From Faecalicatena_A orotica (GTDB lineage: Bacteria > Bacillota > Clostridia > Lachnospirales > Lachnospiraceae): 64,000 nt of DNA. The notes below the pieces were generated by a model. The model searched no databases and was not told the DNA's origin. It worked only from the letters and a program-made list of their open reading frames with translations. Position numbers and translations under genes: made by a program. The stretch lies in NCBI RefSeq assembly GCF_040545875.1, contig NZ_JBEPMR010000010.1; one strand, written 5' to 3'. Shown piece by piece: positions 8,731 through 17,206 of the stretch; position 1 is the first letter of the stretch; the number at the start of each line of letters is the position of its first letter.

Positions 8731-9054
8731 TTAATCCAGATGGTAGACCTCTTCCATCTCAGCCCACCATTCGCCTTCTTTTCTTCCGTCAAGCGGCTGC
8801 TGGAAAGGCATCACCAGATCCCACCATTCCTGTGTCTTAGGGTCTGCGGCCATTTTTGCCATGTCTGCCTCATAATCGTCGCCGGTATACTCATAATAGG
8901 AGAACAATAATTCACCAAAGTTATAAATGGAATAGTTCGACAGGTTACACTCTTTGATCATGGCGTTGATCTCGGGCCATATATTTGCATGATGATATTT
9001 GTATTCATCTAATTTTTCTTTTTTCACTCCAATTATGGAACCATATCTCTGCAT
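8731..9054 (-). CDS. L-rhamnose/L-fucose mutarotase family protein (RhaM-like)
   Basis: A 107-residue protein of the RhaM family, which interconverts alpha and beta forms of 6-deoxy sugars so that the isomerase can use them. The family signature YHHANIWPEI with its catalytic histidine near residue 22 is present, as are SNYSIYNFGELLFSYYEY and the C-terminal EGEWWAEMEEVYH. Length matches E. coli RhaM (104). It is the last gene of the sugar operon, 11 bp after a URO-D-like gene. No rhamnose isomerase, kinase or aldolase is present, so the true sugar may differ from rhamnose. Confidence 0.9.
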   Translation of the reverse strand: MQRYGSIIGVKKEKLDEYKYHHANIWPEINAMIKECNLSNYSIYNFGELLFSYYEYTGDDYEADMAKMAADPKTQEWWDLVMPFQQPLDGRKEGEWWAEMEEVYHLD

Positions 9055-9065
9055 TGCTGCACCTC

Positions 9066-10103
9066 CTAATATACTTTTTGTGCTTCTTCAAATAATGCAT
9101 GGATGTTTGCAGGAGGAACGTCCGGCATAACTGCCTCATGGCTTGGGGATATAATCAGTCCTGTCGGGAATATGGTACGCAGTTCTTTTACTTTGTTACG
9201 CACATCCTCCGGGCTTCCGTTTACCAGCAGGTCCTGTGTATCTACGCCTCCGCAGAAGGATACTTTGTCACCGAATTTTTCTTTCAGGCTTTCCGGTTCC
9301 ATGCCTGCAGCCAGTGCCTGAATCGGATGTACGATATCCACGCCTGCTTCAATCAGGTCCGGAATAATATCGGCGATTGATCCGCAGGAGTGATAGATTA
9401 CTTTTACACCATAACTGTGTGCCTGTTCCACCAGTCGTTTACAGCCCGGGATAATGAAACGGCGGACCATGTCCGGAGAAAGCATCAGCCCCCTCTGGCT
9501 TCCCATGTCGTTGCCGATCAGTACGGCGTCCAGTCTGCCCTTTGTGGCTTCAAAGAAAATTTTATTTGCTTTCAGGTAGAAATCCATGATCTTCTCGTCA
9601 ACAGCCTCGTAAATCTCCGGATTTGCAATCATGTTCATTAAGGCTGTCTCCATACCGAAAGCCGCGCACGTATCCTGAAAATGTGCAGACCATAACATGC
9701 CTAAAGTCACTTTATCGTCGGGAGCTGCCTCTACACGGCGTCTGCACTCTTCGACGTCAATATATTCCGCCGGGTCCGGCCATTTAAAGAAATCCAGATC
9801 TTCCAGCTCCTCCGCATCTTTAAAGCATCCGTCAGCGGTCAGCGTGCGGTCTTCTGCATCCACATTTCCGTCCATATACCAGTCAAATGCAGCATAAATG
9901 GCACTTGCCGTCGGTGATTGATATGGAACTTCCACCGCATAGAAATCATCCCCTACCGCCAGTTTTAACTCATGCATATTCTTAACACCATAGTACTCAA
10001 ATAATGCCGGCTGTGCATAGATATCCGGCATACCGAGCCATGCTGCGGGGCGGTCTACCGGTTTCCTCTCAACCGTTGCCAAAAAACGTTCTTTACTGTT
10101 CAT
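9066..10103 (-). CDS. URO-D-fold protein, MtaA/CmuA-like (first of three)
   Basis: A 345-residue member of the uroporphyrinogen decarboxylase superfamily. It opens MNSKERFLATVERKPVDRPA, as these proteins do. It carries YHSCGS with His238 and Cys240 and a later Cys284 (VSFCGGVDTQ), the positions where corrinoid/coenzyme M methyltransferases such as MtaA bind zinc for thiol activation. Heme-pathway enzymes lack this site. No heme genes are nearby; neighbours are a sugar importer and mutarotase. A role in removing or moving a methyl or one-carbon group from a sugar is inferred, not shown. Confidence 0.85.
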   Translation of the reverse strand: MNSKERFLATVERKPVDRPAAWLGMPDIYAQPALFEYYGVKNMHELKLAVGDDFYAVEVPYQSPTASAIYAAFDWYMDGNVDAEDRTLTADGCFKDAEELEDLDFFKWPDPAEYIDVEECRRRVEAAPDDKVTLGMLWSAHFQDTCAAFGMETALMNMIANPEIYEAVDEKIMDFYLKANKIFFEATKGRLDAVLIGNDMGSQRGLMLSPDMVRRFIIPGCKRLVEQAHSYGVKVIYHSCGSIADIIPDLIEAGVDIVHPIQALAAGMEPESLKEKFGDKVSFCGGVDTQDLLVNGSPEDVRNKVKELRTIFPTGLIISPSHEAVMPDVPPANIHALFEEAQKVY

Positions 10104-10192
10104 CTGTCTCTCCTTTTTACAAGACAGGCGGAAGCTTTACTGCCGGCCTCCGCCCGTCCGCCCATTCTTTTTATGCTGCTTCGCTCAATTGC

Positions 10193-11434
10193 CTACCACT
10201 GGCAAGGAAGGTACTCTTCTACATTGTCAGCTCCGATGATGTCTGTTCCGATATAAGATACTCTTTCGATATCTTCACCGTTAAAGTACTCGGATACTGT
10301 TCTTACTGCCAGACCTGCATCTGCCTGACATGACTGGTAGCTTGCATATTTCAGTTCGCCGCTCTGGATGAGCTCTGCACCCTGTTTGGACATACCTGCT
10401 GCCACGATCAGGATATCTTCACGCCCTGCTGCCTTGCAGGCCTCTGTTGCTCCTATTGCCTGGTCAGAATCATCTGCGAGAACGATTGCATTCAGATCTT
10501 TTCCATATTTTGTGATCCAGTCTGAAACAACCTGTTTTACAGCAGAAGCTTCGAATCCCGGTGACTGTACGTCAAGAGATTTGATGTCAGGATATTCTTC
10601 TGCTAATGTGGACATTGGTCCGAATGTACGTGCATAATATGGTGATGTTCCTACATTATGTGTGATGTAGGCAACGCCGCCCTTTCCTCCGAGTTCCTCA
10701 CCAAGCTTGCTTGCAAGGTTTCTCATCTGGTACCAGTCGTTCGGTCCTGTGTAAGCTAAGATGTTGTTCATTGCGTCAGCTTCCGGAAGTGTATTGCTGC
10801 AGAATGCAGGAATACCGGCTTTTGTGATCTTCTTGAACTGCTGTCCCGCATGGTCAGCACTTACAGGAATAACTACGATAGCATCCGGCTGCTCATTGAT
10901 AGCCTGGTCAATATATCCGTCCTGCGTGGACTGGTCCCAGTTCGGATCATATACGTCACAAGTCATTCCAACTGCTTCACAAGCTTCCTCAAAAGCTTCC
11001 TGATAACATGTTGTCCATGCATGGGCGCCATGTACGATCAGGATTACGTGTTTGCCCTTCTGTCCGTCAGCCGGAGATTCCGGGAATCTTGAGTCAGCTT
11101 CTGAATCCCAGTCCAGATATTCATAATAATGCCACTTGTTCATGTCGGAATCATCCAGTTTTTCCAGTGCTTCTGCATCACCTTCTGCTTCCGGTACGTC
11201 GAAAGTTGTTCCTTCCGCCATCATCTGGTGGTTGTCCGTCGTCTGAATGTCATCGATTGCTTTCTGCAGCAATTCCTTTGATTCTGCCAGATTGTCCCCG
11301 CCTGAAGAAGAATCCTCCGATGAAGCTTTCTTGTCATCCTTTGAGTCTGAGCCGCTGTTTCCGCATCCTGTGAGACATAAGGTACTCACCAGCATCGTTC
11401 CGGCAAGCATAACTGCTAAATACTTTTTGAACAT
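10193..11434 (-). CDS. Ribose-type sugar ABC transporter substrate-binding lipoprotein
   Basis: A 413-residue periplasmic-binding-protein type 1 (RbsB/Peripla_BP_4) lipoprotein. The chosen ATG at 11434 has AAAGGAGGAAAG upstream and starts a signal peptide with lipobox LTGC. An upstream in-frame start would only add a non-signal stretch. After a Ser/Asp-rich linker the ligand domain shows KHVILIVHGAHAW, VVIPVSADHAG and IVLADDSDQAIGA, matching the RbsB hinge regions. It lies downstream of its two permeases and ATPase. The ligand is probably a monosaccharide. Confidence 0.92.
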   Translation of the reverse strand: MFKKYLAVMLAGTMLVSTLCLTGCGNSGSDSKDDKKASSEDSSSGGDNLAESKELLQKAIDDIQTTDNHQMMAEGTTFDVPEAEGDAEALEKLDDSDMNKWHYYEYLDWDSEADSRFPESPADGQKGKHVILIVHGAHAWTTCYQEAFEEACEAVGMTCDVYDPNWDQSTQDGYIDQAINEQPDAIVVIPVSADHAGQQFKKITKAGIPAFCSNTLPEADAMNNILAYTGPNDWYQMRNLASKLGEELGGKGGVAYITHNVGTSPYYARTFGPMSTLAEEYPDIKSLDVQSPGFEASAVKQVVSDWITKYGKDLNAIVLADDSDQAIGATEACKAAGREDILIVAAGMSKQGAELIQSGELKYASYQSCQADAGLAVRTVSEYFNGEDIERVSYIGTDIIGADNVEEYLPCQW

Positions 11435-11556
11435 TTTTCTTTCCTCCTTTTGTTTGTTTATTAAAAACATGTCCCGCATGTTTCTAATCCATATAACCCC
11501 CTGCATCTTTTATTTCTGACGGGGCCTTCCCCTGATCCTAAAGCACCCGTTGAAAT

Positions 11557-12582
11557 TTAGTGTGATTTTCCGAGTTCTTTCAAGGCTTCTTTATGCAGGT
11601 TGGGTCTTGTGCCAACCGTCTTGTTCCTGTTATATAAAGCGATTGTTTCGTAGACGATACATCCGATCAGTATCGCGGCGATTACAAGCACCTGGATCTC
11701 TGTTTTCTTAAAGATCGCCTTCAGAAGTGCGATTGCAACCAGTGAAACCCATGTCCATATGACACTTCCTTTACCGCCATTGATTGCGGTTCCGCCGATG
11801 ATGGTAGCGGTCAGGGCGATCATAAGAGGGCTGATTCCTTTCTCACCCATTGTGATTCCGGCCGTTCCTGAGTAAATTCCGTTCAGCGCCCCGCCCAGTG
11901 CACATGCTGCGGAAGAAATGACGAATGCCATTGTTGTCACGCCGTCGCTCTTGATTCCTGCCAGCCATGCCGTCTCAAGGTTGCCGCCGATCATGTATAC
12001 GTTGCGGCCGAATCTTGTGTAGCGCAGTACGATCATGACGATGAACACAACCAGTGTTGTAATCAGGAAATAGGTGGAAAACGGCAGGAAACCAACCGGT
12101 GTGTCATTCAGCACATCACTGAATGCATAATCTTTTCCGATACTGAGTTCTTCACCACCTGTGTAGATATACATGGAGCCTTTTAATACGAACTGCATAC
12201 CCAGCGTTGCGATAAAGGAGTGTATCTTTAACTTTGTAACGAGGAAGCCGTTGATGCATCCTACCAAAACGCCGGCCAGTGTTGCAATCAGAATACATAC
12301 GGCCCAGGGCAGTCCCTGGTCACCGTGCAGACCGAGGCAGAGCAGGGCTGCAAACGTGGACATATACATAATCGTAAGGTCCATGTGCCCGGCGATCATA
12401 CATACTGTAAACCCAAGTCCCAGCCAGATTACAAGGCTTCCGTTTCCCGTAGCGGCACTAATGTTGTACATGGTGTAAAAATTATCTACAAAAAGACCAA
12501 TTATCAATATCAGAGCCAGGAAAAGATAAGATCTGTTTTCATTAATTAAGTTTGCACTAATTTTAATCTTCTTATTTTTCAT
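11557..12582 (-). CDS. Ribose-type sugar ABC transporter permease (second)
   Basis: A 341-residue RbsC-family inner-membrane permease with about nine hydrophobic helices and the family motif GCINGFLVTKLKIHSFIATL followed by GGTAINGGKGSV. Its ATG overlaps the stop codon of the preceding permease (TAATG), which implies translational coupling and a heterodimeric channel. A charged C-terminal tail (RNKTVGTRPNLHKEALKELG) follows the last helix. It is in the same operon as the ATPase and binding protein. Confidence 0.92.
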   Translation of the reverse strand: MKNKKIKISANLINENRSYLFLALILIIGLFVDNFYTMYNISAATGNGSLVIWLGLGFTVCMIAGHMDLTIMYMSTFAALLCLGLHGDQGLPWAVCILIATLAGVLVGCINGFLVTKLKIHSFIATLGMQFVLKGSMYIYTGGEELSIGKDYAFSDVLNDTPVGFLPFSTYFLITTLVVFIVMIVLRYTRFGRNVYMIGGNLETAWLAGIKSDGVTTMAFVISSAACALGGALNGIYSGTAGITMGEKGISPLMIALTATIIGGTAINGGKGSVIWTWVSLVAIALLKAIFKKTEIQVLVIAAILIGCIVYETIALYNRNKTVGTRPNLHKEALKELGKSH

Positions 12583-13631
12583 TATGCTCTACCCAACTTT
12601 CTGTTAGAATATGTGTTCAGCCATACAATGAACAGGAAGACAAGTCCCTGTACCAGGTACTTTTCATATGTTCCCAGACCGATCCAGGAGAGGATATTGT
12701 TTAGGATTCCATATGCAAGCACGCCCCCGAAGGTCCCGACTACCGAGCCTTTTCCTCCGTTTAAGAGACATCCTCCGAGAAGGACGGCTGTCAGACATGA
12801 GAAATCATATCCTGTCCCGTTTTCATAGGAAGCGGTCTTACGCAATGCTGCGAAGAAGATTCCCCCTATGGATGCACAGACTCCGTTGATGATATACGCC
12901 GTTACGAGCGTCTTTGTACAATTGATTCCGGAAAACTTCGCTACTTCGTAGTTCGTTCCGATCAGTTTCAGCTTCTGTCCAAATTTTGTCTTGGAATGAA
13001 TGAACCATGCAATCACCATCATCACGATCATGACGATTGCCATCAGGGAAATGTATTTCCCAATGTAGGTCCTTGCTATAGAGAAGAATGTATTAGCCGC
13101 ATTCTGTGCGAATTCTGTATCCTTTGCAACTTTATCTGCATAAAGCTGTTTTCCTTCCCAGATAACTCTTACGATACCGGAAAGCAGCAGGTTGAACCCC
13201 CATGTCCAGATGATCGGGTTCGCCCTGAACTTTCCGATCATGAATCCGTTGACAAGGCCAATCAGTGCACCTGACAGGATACCAATCAGAATTGCAACAG
13301 GGAATCCGAAGTTGATGGTCTGCACTGCCATCATGCCTCCTACCGCCATTGTCAGTGGGATGGACATGTCTGTCATGTTGCCGGAATATGTAATAAAGAT
13401 CAAGCCTGAACTGACCATGCCGATCAGGGCAACCGCTTCCAGAATAGACTGGATATTGCTGGCTGCAAAAAATGTTCCTTTCGAAACAATCAGGCCGATA
13501 ATGATCAGAGCTACGACTACAACATAGATTCCCAATTTATTGAAAATGAGACTGAACTTATTGATTTCCGTCTTTCTGGTATCTACTTTTGGAGTGTTTG
13601 TATTTGGATTTTTATTTATTTGTTCTGACAT
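12582..13631 (-). CDS. Ribose-type sugar ABC transporter permease (first)
   Basis: A 349-residue RbsC-family permease with GLVNGFMIGKFRANPIIWTW and LLGGCLLNGGKGSVVGTFGG, the family's conserved cytoplasmic loop regions. The start overlaps the end of the ATPase gene by 16 bp, and the stop overlaps the next permease start by one base. Two different permeases, rather than one repeated RbsC, are common in this transporter class. The long N-terminal polar stretch (NKNPNTNTPKVDTRKTEINK) precedes the first helix. Confidence 0.92.
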   Translation of the reverse strand: MSEQINKNPNTNTPKVDTRKTEINKFSLIFNKLGIYVVVVALIIIGLIVSKGTFFAASNIQSILEAVALIGMVSSGLIFITYSGNMTDMSIPLTMAVGGMMAVQTINFGFPVAILIGILSGALIGLVNGFMIGKFRANPIIWTWGFNLLLSGIVRVIWEGKQLYADKVAKDTEFAQNAANTFFSIARTYIGKYISLMAIVMIVMMVIAWFIHSKTKFGQKLKLIGTNYEVAKFSGINCTKTLVTAYIINGVCASIGGIFFAALRKTASYENGTGYDFSCLTAVLLGGCLLNGGKGSVVGTFGGVLAYGILNNILSWIGLGTYEKYLVQGLVFLFIVWLNTYSNRKLGRA

Positions 13632-15154
13632 GATACGTACTCACCCTCCCCATTTGCTGCAATCAACAGTGCGTTTTCGTTAATTCCTTCTTTCGGAATT
13701 TCACCGATGATATGCCCTTCTCTTAAAATAACTGCACGGTCACATAAACCTACTACCTCAGGCAGGTCACTGGAAAGAAGAATACATGCATTTCCCTGGG
13801 AAACGTATCTCTTCACAGCATCATGGATAACCTGTTTTGCATTGACGTCAACACCTCGTGTAGGTTCATCCAGAATCAGAATATCTACGTCCGCCGCCAG
13901 CCATTTTGCCATCAGCACTTTCTGCTGGTTACCACCGGAGAAGCTGTTTACCAGTCTGTCCCTGTCTGCCGGGTATACACTCATTTCATTGATTCTCTCA
14001 TCGACAAGGTCATTCTGCTTCTTTGCCTGATAAAGGATTCCGGGCCCACATTTATCAATAATGCATGCCGTCACATTGTCGGACACAGTCTGCGGAAGCG
14101 CCAGACCTACGACTTTTCTGTCTTCTGTCAGATATCCGAGGCCGCCCCTGATAGACTCTCCGAGGTCTTTGAAATGAACTTCTTTGCCGTGGATATATAC
14201 CTTGCCCCCGTCGGTCTTGTCAACGCCTGTCAGGCCTCTTGCGATTTCTGTTCTTCCGGATCCTGCCAGTCCGCAGATGGCGAGTACTTCTCCTTTATGG
14301 AGGTTGAAGTTAATATGGTGGAAAAATCCCCACCTTGTAAAATCTTCTACCCGTAACACTTCTTCATCTGTTACCATGCTCTTGTGGTCAGCGTAAAAGC
14401 TTTTTACCGGTTCACCGACCATGCATTCAACGAGCTGTTCTGTATTAGTCTCCGTAATCGGGAAGGAATCTACCAGCTTTCCGTCCCTCATGACCGTTAC
14501 CATATCGGCTATTTCAAAAATCTCTCCCAGATGATGGGAAATATATACGATGGCCAGCCCCTGTTCTTTCAGGTTTCTCACGATGTCAAACAGCCTGTTG
14601 ACTTCCTCGCTGGACAGCGCACTTGTGGGCTCATCCATAACAAGTATCTTAGGTTCGAAGCCCAGTACCTTTGCAATCTCTACCAGCTGTGCATCACACT
14701 GGCTGATCTCGGATACATCCAGCGTCGGGTCGATATCATCCAGACCCACACGGTGGAGCAGTTTTTTCGCCTCCTCAATCGCCTTTGCCTTGTCGATAAA
14801 CAATGCATTCTTCTTCGGAAGACGTCCAACCAGAAGGTTCTCATAAATAGAAATTCTTCTTGCAAGAGACAGTTCCTGATATACCATTCCAATTCCATAT
14901 TCTCTGGCGAGATTCGGTGTATGCACCTCTCTCTTTTCCCCGTCAATATAAATCTCTCCTGTGTAGTCATTAAAAAGTCCGGCGAGCATTTTCATCAGAG
15001 TTGATTTACCAGCTCCATTCTCACCCATGAGGGCATGTACCTCCCCTGCTCTCACTCGGAAATCGACCTGATCTACAGCCAATGTTCCGGGAAACCTTTT
15101 GGACACTTTTCTCATGTCCAATGCATACGCTTCATTTTTAGATGCGTTACCCAT
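13616..15154 (-). CDS. Ribose-type sugar ABC transporter ATP-binding protein (two-domain)
   Basis: A 512-residue RbsA/MglA-type ATPase with two nucleotide-binding domains that powers the importer from the cytosolic face. Domain 1 has Walker A GENGAGKST and a SQCDAQ signature region. Domain 2 has a degenerate Walker A GLAGSGRTE and an intact signature SFSGGNQQK, as is normal for the family. The ATG at 15154 (MGNASKNEAY) has GAAAGGAGC upstream and is chosen over an upstream in-frame start. It is followed directly by the permeases. Confidence 0.94.
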   Translation of the reverse strand: MGNASKNEAYALDMRKVSKRFPGTLAVDQVDFRVRAGEVHALMGENGAGKSTLMKMLAGLFNDYTGEIYIDGEKREVHTPNLAREYGIGMVYQELSLARRISIYENLLVGRLPKKNALFIDKAKAIEEAKKLLHRVGLDDIDPTLDVSEISQCDAQLVEIAKVLGFEPKILVMDEPTSALSSEEVNRLFDIVRNLKEQGLAIVYISHHLGEIFEIADMVTVMRDGKLVDSFPITETNTEQLVECMVGEPVKSFYADHKSMVTDEEVLRVEDFTRWGFFHHINFNLHKGEVLAICGLAGSGRTEIARGLTGVDKTDGGKVYIHGKEVHFKDLGESIRGGLGYLTEDRKVVGLALPQTVSDNVTACIIDKCGPGILYQAKKQNDLVDERINEMSVYPADRDRLVNSFSGGNQQKVLMAKWLAADVDILILDEPTRGVDVNAKQVIHDAVKRYVSQGNACILLSSDLPEVVGLCDRAVILREGHIIGEIPKEGINENALLIAANGEGEYVSCQNK

Positions 15155-15273
15155 GCTGATTGCTCCTTTCGTATAGCGCTTGTGACGTATCGGAACCGAT
15201 ACGCTATTTATTGATTTCTCCGCCGGCAAAGCCCATCACATAATTGTGACGCTTCACCGCGGCTGCATCCGGG

Positions 15274-15912
15274 TTAATTCAGAACTTCCCTCACCTTTTC
15301 GGCAAATGCCTTTCCAAGTCTTTCATGATATTGCGGCTCCATGTGGACCCCGTCCTTTGTGGAAGCCTCCCCGTACTGTGCCGCATCCATGTAATGAAGT
15401 CCGTTCGCTTCTGCAAACGCTTTGTATGCCTTTGCAAAACCCAGCGACCGCTCATAGGCGCCGTCCCCAAACATATCATAGAAGAGTACATTGTCCCTAT
15501 ATGCCGGATTGATCAGGATCGGTGACACAAGCAGCACTTCCGGTTTTTTGCCGTCCATCGGCACTGTCTTAAGCACATCCAGATAGCGTCCAAATCCAAA
15601 GGCAATCGTCTCCGGATTCACTGCAAACCTTGCCTTTAAGTCATTGGTTCCCAGCATCAGGATGATCAGGTCAAGAGGCGACTGCGAGTCGCAGCAGGGT
15701 GCGAAATAGGTGATTCCGGCAAGTCTTCCTTCCACTACATCGTCGTGTACAGAAGTCCGCCCGTTATAACCTTCCTCAATCACCTGGTAATCCTCCCCGA
15801 GTTCCCTCTGAAGGACACCTGTCCAGCGTACATCCTGCGGGTGCCTTGCACTGTCTCCGGGAATTGCCCCCCATGTATTCGAATCTCCAAAGCATAATAT
15901 CCTTTTTTTCAT
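15274..15912 (-). CDS. SGNH/GDSL-type esterase (probable carbohydrate deacylase)
   Basis: A 212-residue SGNH hydrolase. Block I is CFGDSNTWG with the catalytic Ser, block III is LIILMLGTNDL, and the Asp/His pair appears as KDGVHMEPQYHERL near the C terminus. There is no signal peptide, so it acts in the cytoplasm, possibly removing an acyl group from the imported sugar. It sits between a URO-D-like gene and the ABC ATPase gene with short gaps. The family is close to arylesterases and some sugar acetylesterases; substrate unknown. Confidence 0.88.
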   Translation of the reverse strand: MKKRILCFGDSNTWGAIPGDSARHPQDVRWTGVLQRELGEDYQVIEEGYNGRTSVHDDVVEGRLAGITYFAPCCDSQSPLDLIILMLGTNDLKARFAVNPETIAFGFGRYLDVLKTVPMDGKKPEVLLVSPILINPAYRDNVLFYDMFGDGAYERSLGFAKAYKAFAEANGLHYMDAAQYGEASTKDGVHMEPQYHERLGKAFAEKVREVLN

Positions 15913-15930
15913 AAACAGCTCTCCTTACGA

Positions 15931-16995
15931 TTACATGAATTTCTTACGCGCATCATACAGCGCGATGATATTTTCCACTGGGACATCGCCTTCAAAATCC
16001 TGACTCGGTCCCAGAATATATCCGCCGTTTACATTCATCGTCTCGATAATGTACTCTGTTTCTCTCCGGACCTCCTCCGGTGTACCAAACGGGAGCAGGC
16101 GCTGGGTGTCCACACCTCCCTGAAAGCAAATCTGGTCTCCAAAATCCCTTTTCAGAGAATCTACCTCCATCCCCTTCACCTTCTGGATCGGCTCGAGTCC
16201 GTCTGCGCCACAGTCGATCAGGTTCGGAATAATCGGCCTGACCGCGCCGCAGGAATGCTGGAGATAGTAACATCCGTATTTATGGGCAAGCTGTACAAGC
16301 TTTTTTGTATTCTCTGCGAAATATTCGTCCCACATCTGTGGGCTGAACAACAGGCTGATCTGTGTCCCGTAGTCATCACACGGCCGGATCAGGTCGATTG
16401 CCCCATCCCCTGCTTCAAACATCCTCTCGTACAGTTCCATGTAAAAATCACTGTAACGGTTCAGCATCGCCTTGACGAGGTCCGGTTCATCAGCCATAAG
16501 CATATAAAACTGTTCCGCCGGGTACATTTCCAGAAATACCTGATAAGGTCCCGGCCATCCGATGCGTATCGCCTTATCTTTATGCTTATCACAGAACCGC
16601 TTTACCGCCTCATAATCGAAGTCATCCGGGTCCGGCCAGTCATGGAAAGCGAGGAAATCCTCCATCGTCTCCACATGCTGCATCGGCCGCCAGATCGTGT
16701 GATTGTTGTACTCCACACCATTCCATTTTTCCACATACCGCTGCCCGAAGGGGTGCGTATGTACGACCTCCCCGTTTGCATTCACATAATCGGGCTTTTT
16801 ATTTCCGATGTATGGCGGAATATCCATAATCCTCGTATCAATTTCCAGAATATCCATGACTTCATCCTGAGTCTCAACCCGGAAATATTCTTTCATCTTG
16901 TCCCAGGCAGTCTCAACCGCCTGCATTGTAGCAGGGACACGGTCAGGAGTTTTGTGTTCAAATGCCGCCCTGACGCGTTCTTTACTTGTCATCAT
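15931..16995 (-). CDS. URO-D-fold protein, MtaA/CmuA-like (second of three)
   Basis: A 354-residue URO-D superfamily protein beginning MMTSKERVRAAFEHKTPDRV. It keeps the putative zinc site LQHSCG (His247, Cys249) and a later Cys290 (DQICFQGG), as in methylcobamide:thiol methyltransferases. The acidic CDDYG stretch near residue 206 is also typical of the family. The start at 16995 has GGGAGGG six bases upstream; the next codon is also ATG. It is the first gene after the promoter at 17033-17061, so it leads the operon that ends with the mutarotase. Confidence 0.85.
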   Translation of the reverse strand: MMTSKERVRAAFEHKTPDRVPATMQAVETAWDKMKEYFRVETQDEVMDILEIDTRIMDIPPYIGNKKPDYVNANGEVVHTHPFGQRYVEKWNGVEYNNHTIWRPMQHVETMEDFLAFHDWPDPDDFDYEAVKRFCDKHKDKAIRIGWPGPYQVFLEMYPAEQFYMLMADEPDLVKAMLNRYSDFYMELYERMFEAGDGAIDLIRPCDDYGTQISLLFSPQMWDEYFAENTKKLVQLAHKYGCYYLQHSCGAVRPIIPNLIDCGADGLEPIQKVKGMEVDSLKRDFGDQICFQGGVDTQRLLPFGTPEEVRRETEYIIETMNVNGGYILGPSQDFEGDVPVENIIALYDARKKFM

Positions 16996-17032
16996 CCCGA
17001 TCCCTCCCTTACGTCCTTTACTTGATAAGTCC

Positions 17033-17061
17033 ATTATAGAGAGGTGGAATAGTAAATTCAA
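17033..17061 (-). promoter_or_regulatory. Promoter of the first sugar operon
   Basis: On the minus strand TTGAAT (17061-17056) and TATAAT (17038-17033) are exactly 17 bp apart, 38 bp before the first start codon. This is a near-consensus sigma-70-type promoter. Confidence 0.75.
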
Positions 17062-17073
17062 TTAAAATTAAAT

Positions 17074-17099
17074 TTTAAATTTAAACGTTTAAATTTAAA
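17074..17099. promoter_or_regulatory. 26-bp perfect palindrome with central CG (regulator site)
   Basis: A perfect palindrome of 13+13 bp centred on a CG dinucleotide (core TTTAAACGTTTAAA) lies just upstream of the -35 element, centred near -60. LacI/CcpA-family sites typically have a central CG. The position upstream of -35 suits an activator more than a classical repressor. The LacI-type fusion protein encoded at 19715 is the nearest candidate binder; a CcpA cre site is the alternative. Confidence 0.65.
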
Positions 17100-17167
17100 T
17101 CATGCTAAAAATGTAGGAGTTGTAACACTATTTAAGAAGTTTAGAAGAACACCTTTAGAAGAGACAA

Positions 17168-17200
17168 ATGGGGGGCAGATGCTGTTCCATATGCCCCCAA
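17168..17200 (-). terminator. G+C-rich hairpin after the third URO-D gene
   Basis: GGGGGCA (17171-17177) pairs with TGCCCCC (17192-17198) only a few bases after the stop codon at 17207 on the minus strand. No clear T-run follows, so it may be an inefficient terminator or a processing stem that separates this gene from the operon behind it. Confidence 0.45.
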
Positions 17201-17206
17201 AACAGA

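Noticed and set aside
16255..17025. Plus-strand frame of about 250 codons
   Set aside because: Antisense to the second URO-D gene, with no ribosome site and no family features.
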